Assembly (NCBI RefSeq): GCF_000174435.1
Contig: NZ_ACJN02000002.1
Location: 873,490 to 937,489, forward strand
Source of the DNA: Desulfonatronospira thiodismutans ASO3-1
Lineage (GTDB): Bacteria; Desulfobacterota; Desulfovibrionia; Desulfovibrionales; Desulfonatronovibrionaceae
Reading direction: 5' to 3'
Length of the DNA: 64,000 nt
The notes beneath the pieces are model-generated. The model was not told where the DNA came from and did no database searches. It worked only from the letters and a program-made list of their open reading frames with translations. Below, one piece after another: positions 59,873-64,000 of this stretch. Every line of letters begins with the position of its first letter. Position 1 is the first letter of the stretch. The position numbers and the translations under genes were made by a program.

Positions 59873-60628
59873 CTATCCCCCGATATGCCTTTCCAGGACG
59901 AATTCCACACGCCTGTTCCTGGCCCTGTTGCCCTCTGTGGTATTAGGATAGAGGGGTTGCAGGTCGGCGTATCCAGTGGCGGTCATACGTCCGGGATCAA
60001 TACCCTCCTGCTTGAGAAAACGCAGGGTGTTCAGGGCGCGCAGGGAGGATATTTCCCAGTTGTCCTCGAACCTGCCGCCTTCCCGGGGAGGGATGTTGTC
60101 GGTATGTCCTTCAATATTGATGCGTTGCTCAGAGTGTCGATTAAATATATCTCTCATGTCCTGCAACAGTTCTTCTCCTTCCGGCCTGAGTTCCACCTCT
60201 CCCAGGTCGAAAAGCACTTCCGAGGGCAGGGTCAGGGTTATTTTGCCCTCATCCAGCCTGGCTCCCACTATGCCTTCAATGCCATGTTCATTCTGATAGT
60301 ACTGGATATCGGCGAATGTCTCCTGCTGGGCCTCTTGGAGCTGGCGGAACTGAGTGGCTCTGTCCATGAGGACGCCGGACGTGTCTGTTCTGACCCGCAT
60401 TCCCCAGTCTTCGGTTTCTTCCCGGCCCAGGGACTCCCGCACAGATAAAATGGTTTCCCGGAACTTTTCATCGCTTAAAGTGGAAAAAGAGAACAGCAGC
60501 ACAAAAAAGACCAGCAAAAGAAGGGCAATGTCTGCAAAAATGGTGATCCAGTTTTTAGGCTCGTCTTCTTCCTGGTCCTGCTCCATTTCAGCGGATCTGG
60601 AGGACAGGCTGTATTTATCTTCGCTCAT
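59873..60628 (-). CDS. motB: Flagellar stator protein MotB
   Basis: 251 residues from the ATG at 60628 (AGAGGA upstream); a longer in-frame start lies inside motA. One membrane helix at 28-50 with the proton/sodium-binding aspartate D33 (ITIFADIALLLLVFFVLL). An OmpA-like peptidoglycan-binding domain covers about 130-250 (INIEGHTDNIP, LRALNTLRFL, RARNRRVEFVL). It forms the stator with MotA; the ion cannot be read from the sequence. It overlaps motA by 14 nt. Confidence 0.94.
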   Translation of the reverse strand: MSEDKYSLSSRSAEMEQDQEEDEPKNWITIFADIALLLLVFFVLLFSFSTLSDEKFRETILSVRESLGREETEDWGMRVRTDTSGVLMDRATQFRQLQEAQQETFADIQYYQNEHGIEGIVGARLDEGKITLTLPSEVLFDLGEVELRPEGEELLQDMRDIFNRHSEQRINIEGHTDNIPPREGGRFEDNWEISSLRALNTLRFLKQEGIDPGRMTATGYADLQPLYPNTTEGNRARNRRVEFVLERHIGG

Positions 60629-61373
60629 TTTTCCTCTCCGCCGGGGGCACGAAGGATGACAGCTTCTCGTAGACCACCCTTGGGTTGTTGTTTTCAAGGA
60701 TGGACTGGGCGCCCTGGAATATGATTTCCAGATGCAGGTTCTCCTGCTGTGTCCTGCTCTTTAGTTTGCCTGCAATGGGCAAAAAGAGCAAGGTTGCAAG
60801 AAGTGCCCCGTAAAATGTGGTCAGGATGGCCACAGCCATGGCCGGTCCTATGGAAGCCGGATCATCCAGCATGGTCAGCATCTGGACCAGTCCTATAAGG
60901 GTCCCGATCATCCCGAAGCTGGGGGCGTAGGTGCCCATTTTTTTAAATACATCCTGGATAACTGCATGCCGGTTGCGCAGGGCGACTATCTCGATGCGCA
61001 GGGTCTGGGAAATGGTTTCCGGGTCAGTATTGTCGGCTATAAGCTGGCATGCTTTTTTCAAGGTTGAGTTCTCGGTCTTGATGTTTTCCAGGGCCAGCAG
61101 TCCGTCCCTGCGGCTGATTTCGGCTATGCGGACCATAGTGTTTACCACGTCGTTGGCGGTGACGCTTTTTCCGGCAAAAATGTAAAAAGCGGCCCGAAAG
61201 GCTTTGTTGATGTCCGTAACCGGAAAATTTATGCTGGTGGCGGCCATGGTTCCCCCAAGGACTATCATGACCCCGGGGACGTTGACAAAGGTATCTACTG
61301 CTCCGCCTATGAATATGGCACCAATTATAAGGGAAAATCCTACAATGATGCCGAAAAAAGTTGCAAAATCCAT
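60615..61373 (-). CDS. motA: Flagellar stator protein MotA
   Basis: 252 residues, four membrane helices (about 3-22, 33-50, 148-170, 180-202). Conserved features GTMAATSINFP, GTYAPSFGMIGTLIGLVQML and ALLATLLFLPIAGKLKSR. It forms the ion channel of the motor with MotB. The gene is divergent from the purine nucleoside phosphorylase gene across a 147-bp gap. Confidence 0.95.
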   Translation of the reverse strand: MDFATFFGIIVGFSLIIGAIFIGGAVDTFVNVPGVMIVLGGTMAATSINFPVTDINKAFRAAFYIFAGKSVTANDVVNTMVRIAEISRRDGLLALENIKTENSTLKKACQLIADNTDPETISQTLRIEIVALRNRHAVIQDVFKKMGTYAPSFGMIGTLIGLVQMLTMLDDPASIGPAMAVAILTTFYGALLATLLFLPIAGKLKSRTQQENLHLEIIFQGAQSILENNNPRVVYEKLSSFVPPAERKNERR

Positions 61374-61520
61374 AAAGCATCCTTATGATTCCTGGCTTAG
61401 CGGGTTGGGCTGGGACGTATGCAGTGCTCCGGGGATTTTTTTGGGTTATCTTCACGAAAATTGCAATGATTAATCCCGGTTTTTTATGGGTGAGCAAGCC
61501 AGAGCAGGAGACAATATAAC

Positions 61521-62366
61521 ATGTCGACAGAAAAAAACAAGGTTTATGAAGCCCTTGGCTATTTAAAAAAAATTTTTCCGGATTTTCGCCCGGATGTTCT
61601 GGTGGTGCTTGGAAGCGGCCTGGGAGATCTGGCCCGGGATTTCAAGCCCTTTGCAAGCCTTGATTACAGTGATGTCCCCGGGTTTGTTGATTCAACAGTA
61701 GAAGGGCACGAGGGCACTCTTTTTCTGTGCCGGGATCAGGATCTTTGCCTGGCGGTGATGAGCGGCCGGGTCCACCTGTATGAAGGAAGAAGCCCCGGGG
61801 AAGTGGTGCGCAATCTGCGGGTCATGGGGCTCTGGGGATCCGGGACAGCTGTTCTGACCAATGCAGCCGGGGCCCTGAACCCTCTTTTTTCTACAGGCAA
61901 TATAATGCTTATCACCGATCACATCAATATGACCGGGGAAAACCCCCTGGTGGGGGATAATGTGCAGGAGTGGGGACCCAGATTTCCGGACATGAGCAAT
62001 ATCTATTGCCGGGAGCTACAAAGTCTGGCAGCCGGGGCAGCTCTGGAGGCGAAAATCCCTTTGGAGAAAGGAGTATACATGGGTATAAAGGGTCCTTCCC
62101 TGGAGACTCCTGCGGAAACTAAGGCATTCAGGAAGCTTGGTGCTGACTCCATCGGCATGTCCACCACCCTTGAGGCTATAGCCGCCAGGCACCTGGGAAT
62201 GCGGGTGCTTGGATATTCATGCCTGACCAACAAGAATCTTCCTGACTGCATGGCCGAGACCTCTCACGAGGAAATCCTGGAACAGGCCCGCAAGATAAAC
62301 AATAACCTGGTGACACTGCTAAGGGAAACCCTGCCCCGACTAACCGGGGTGGTCAGGGGTCAGTAG
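61521..62366 (+). CDS. Purine nucleoside phosphorylase
   Basis: 281 residues, of the trimeric PNP/MTAP class. Features: LGSGLGDLA (phosphate), VEGHEGTLFL, MSGRVHLYEGRSPGEV, LTNAAGALNP, DHINMTGENPLVG, YMGIKGPSLETPAETKA and GADSIGMSTTLEAI. It splits purine nucleosides with phosphate to free base and ribose 1-phosphate. The Asn in the GYSCLTNKN segment is expected for guanosine/inosine use. Its final codons run into GTCAGGG heptamer repeats. Confidence 0.94.
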   Translation: MSTEKNKVYEALGYLKKIFPDFRPDVLVVLGSGLGDLARDFKPFASLDYSDVPGFVDSTVEGHEGTLFLCRDQDLCLAVMSGRVHLYEGRSPGEVVRNLRVMGLWGSGTAVLTNAAGALNPLFSTGNIMLITDHINMTGENPLVGDNVQEWGPRFPDMSNIYCRELQSLAAGAALEAKIPLEKGVYMGIKGPSLETPAETKAFRKLGADSIGMSTTLEAIAARHLGMRVLGYSCLTNKNLPDCMAETSHEEILEQARKINNNLVTLLRETLPRLTGVVRGQ

Positions 62367-62388
62367 TCAGGGGTCAGAGGTCAGGGGG
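62349..62388 (+). repeat. Short heptamer tandem repeat (GTCAGGG type)
   Basis: About five imperfect units GGTCAGG, GGTCAGT, AGTCAGG, GGTCAGA, GGTCAGG run across the stop codon of the nucleoside phosphorylase gene. This is the fourth heptamer run that starts at a stop codon in this window. Confidence 0.65.
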
Positions 62389-62393
62389 CTTTG

Positions 62394-62685
62394 TCCAGCA
62401 CTCAACTTGAGTAAGTGATTTTGCCATCCGGGGCGCAGGCCCCTCTGGGCCGGAGGCCGAGCCTGGCGGGATTGGCAGCTCAAGTTGAGTGCTGGATCGT
62501 TAGAGAGTTTTCATCCGGAAACGGTTCTTTTTCCTTTTGGCGGCGTCAATCTGTACAATTATTCGTCAACGTATTAAGATACGCCTCCTCATAATTGCTT
62601 GATTTCCTTGCCAAAAGAAAAAACTCCTCGTTTCCGGAAAGAAAACCAATAGCTTCAACATCCGGAAAGAAAGACTTTCCGGATG
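62394..62685. repeat. Nested inverted repeats in a gene-free region
   Basis: The gap 62367-62791 has no gene. It contains a perfect 18-bp inverted repeat (TCCAGCACTCAACTTGAG at 62394-62411, complement at 62479-62496), an imperfect pair TCCGGAAACGG...CTTTTGG (62514-62540) and CCAAAAGAAA...TTTCCGGA (62611-62638), and a perfect 11-bp hairpin CATCCGGAAAG-N5-CTTTCCGGATG (62659-62685). TCCGGAAA occurs in each part. Could be a composite of small mobile palindromes. Confidence 0.7.
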
Positions 62686-62791
62686 GAAACTAGAGAGAAC
62701 ACTTGCAGCGTGACAGGCAGAAAATTCAAAAAATGTGCGCTGATGAACCAGGGATAGAGCCTGGTTGTCGCCGGAATGACAAGGAGAGAAA

Positions 62792-64000
62792 ATGTCTCAT
62801 TTCGACCCAAGGCACCTGTTGAGTGAACTGGAAGACAACGTTTCCAAGCAGGACCGGATAAAGGCCGACCTGGTCCTGGAACATATTGAAAGCGCTGATG
62901 CCGGCACCCGGAAAAAGCTGATACATATCCTGGAACAGGGCAAGCCTGAGTTTGTCGGACCTCTGCTTGTTTCTCTCATTTCAAAGAGGCCGGCCCTGCA
63001 GGAACAGCTTTTAGACCTCAAGAGCGCACTCATGGCAGTAACCCTGCAGCAACCGGGAATTCTTCTCAAGACCATCGAGGACAAGGTGCCTCCCCGGGAA
63101 GTCTTTATCAGTATGGCCGGGGAGTTAAGGCTGCAGGAGGCGGCTACAGGTCTTATGGAGATCCTGGTGCGGGAGCTGGACGAAAATATTTTGAAGGAAG
63201 CCATTACCGCCTTAGGATCCATGGGAGATCCTGCCGCCACCAATTCCATAAGCGAATTTCTTTATTCCAATCACAAACCTTTGACCATCGCCGCCACCAG
63301 GAGCCTGGGACAGATAGGCACACCAACGGCCATGCAGCGGTTATCGGAGAAAATGGGCAGCGATGCCCAGCTGGACATTCTTATACTGGACATATTTTCC
63401 CAGGTTCAGGATCATGTTTCCCTCAGCAAGCTGAATCAATCCCTGAGTTCGCATTATGCCCACCTGAGAAACTATGCCAAGTCCAAGCTGGTGCGCATCG
63501 GCCCCAAGGCGGTGCCCATGCTCTGCGACAACCTCATGCACGACGACCCGGACCTCGTGATTCATACCCTGAATGTCCTGGGAGATATCGGGGATGCTTC
63601 GGCACTGACCTTTATACGCAAGATGCTGGGAAAGGAACCAAAGGATCCCAACGTGCGGTTTGCAGCCTATGAGGCCCTGGGGCGTATGCCCCTGGAGAAG
63701 GGGGCTTACATACTGGCCAGGGGTCTTACTGATCCAGAGGAGCATGTGTGCGTTGTTGCGGCTTCGGCTATTGATCAGAATCTGAACCAGGTCCTGGCCG
63801 CCGGGGTGAAAAACATGGTCCGGCAGAAGGACCAGGACGCGCTGAAAACAGTCCGGGCCATTGTCAGCGCCCAGGCCAAGAATCTCCTGGTTGCCCTTCT
63901 GGAGGAAGAGACATTCCAGGAAATGGTCACTGATTATCTTGTGCAGAGCGCTGCTCCCGAAGTGCAGGAATATTTCCGGGATCTGCTGGAAAAGTATGGT
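62792..64000 (+). CDS. HEAT-repeat protein (3' end cut by window)
   Basis: 403 codons open to the window end, starting at ATG 62792 with AAGGAG five bases before. The sequence is made of helical pairs typical of HEAT repeats, such as ILKEAITALGSMGDPAATNSI, LTIAATRSLGQIGTPTAMQRL, AVPMLCDNLMHDDPDLVIHTLNVLGDIGDASAL and FAAYEALGRMP. No enzyme motif is seen up to the edge; a C-terminal effector domain may follow. HEAT proteins bind partners; the one here is unknown. Confidence 0.87.
   Translation, partial: MSHFDPRHLLSELEDNVSKQDRIKADLVLEHIESADAGTRKKLIHILEQGKPEFVGPLLVSLISKRPALQEQLLDLKSALMAVTLQQPGILLKTIEDKVPPREVFISMAGELRLQEAATGLMEILVRELDENILKEAITALGSMGDPAATNSISEFLYSNHKPLTIAATRSLGQIGTPTAMQRLSEKMGSDAQLDILILDIFSQVQDHVSLSKLNQSLSSHYAHLRNYAKSKLVRIGPKAVPMLCDNLMHDDPDLVIHTLNVLGDIGDASALTFIRKMLGKEPKDPNVRFAAYEALGRMPLEKGAYILARGLTDPEEHVCVVAASAIDQNLNQVLAAGVKNMVRQKDQDALKTVRAIVSAQAKNLLVALLEEETFQEMVTDYLVQSAAPEVQEYFRDLLEKYG

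Noticed and set aside
59417-60448. Plus-strand frame of 343 codons
   Set aside because: Antisense to the PilZ gene and motB; sequence has no domain features.

Overview
The window looks like chromosomal DNA of a sulfate-reducing Desulfovibrionales bacterium (Desulfobacterota), perhaps of the Desulfonatronovibrio/Desulfonatronospira/Desulfohalobium side of the order; this is inferred from gene content, not from a marker search. The main clues are a perR-rubrerythrin-rubredoxin-like-rubredoxin-ROO oxygen/peroxide defence cluster, a DVU0298-type HEAT protein, the futalosine menaquinone enzyme MqnC, type IV pilus PilMNOPQ, a fused AccA-AccD, and many short palindromic and tandem intergenic repeats. 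No rRNA, tRNA or CRISPR array was seen.

Layout. 1-2.1 kb: truncated GAF-GGDEF protein and an HDOD protein (minus). 2.4-7.5 kb: a minus-strand cluster ubiA-gtrA-dprE1-dprE2-GT39, matching the mycobacterial machinery for polyprenyl-phosphate D-arabinose. 7.5-11.6 kb: PerR, rubrerythrin, two rubredoxins, ROO and a HEAT protein, with a MITE-like insertion inside. 11.6-14 kb: ComEA-like protein, a membrane coiled-coil protein and repeat-rich intergenic DNA. 14-21.8 kb: M23 and M16 peptidases, then panC-panD-DUF502-metK. 22-26.4 kb: an orphan protein, three tandem HSP20 genes, a small Sm-like candidate, CvpA and MazG. 26.6-33.3 kb: pilMNOPQ, a PilZ-like protein, hisC and cmk. 33.3-43.3 kb: UspA, a zinc-ribbon protein, an EF-G paralogue, a HisD-like protein, an ISAs1 transposase remnant, NrnA-like DHH protein, PolA, a class V aminotransferase-fold protein without its PLP lysine, and a DUF1844 protein. 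43.3-49.7 kb: M24 peptidase, MqnC, CoA-binding protein, YkgJ-like protein, DnaJ-domain protein, RluB-like synthase, two small proteins, LolA. 49.7-54.7 kb: UmuC, UmuD, a zinc-ribbon microprotein, a LexA-like S24 repressor with matching operators at both promoters, an EHD/dynamin-like GTPase and Ssb. 54.7-61.4 kb: a divergent acyl-CoA carboxylase (AccB-like, AccA-AccD fusion, AccC), a PilZ protein, MotB and MotA. 61.5-64 kb: purine nucleoside phosphorylase, a nested-inverted-repeat region, and a HEAT protein cut by the window end.

The most notable signals are: (i) a self-contained damage-response module in which one 16-bp palindrome sits in the same place in the promoters of an S24 repressor and of a microprotein-umuD-umuC operon; (ii) a mycobacterial-order D-arabinose donor cluster in a Gram-negative sulfate reducer; (iii) a probable pseudo-enzyme of the class V aminotransferase fold; (iv) an acyl-CoA carboxylase with an RMKR biotin site and a reversed A-D fusion; and (v) repeat families: a MITE-like element with 11-bp direct flanking repeats, and degenerate heptamer tandem repeats starting at the stop codons of four genes.
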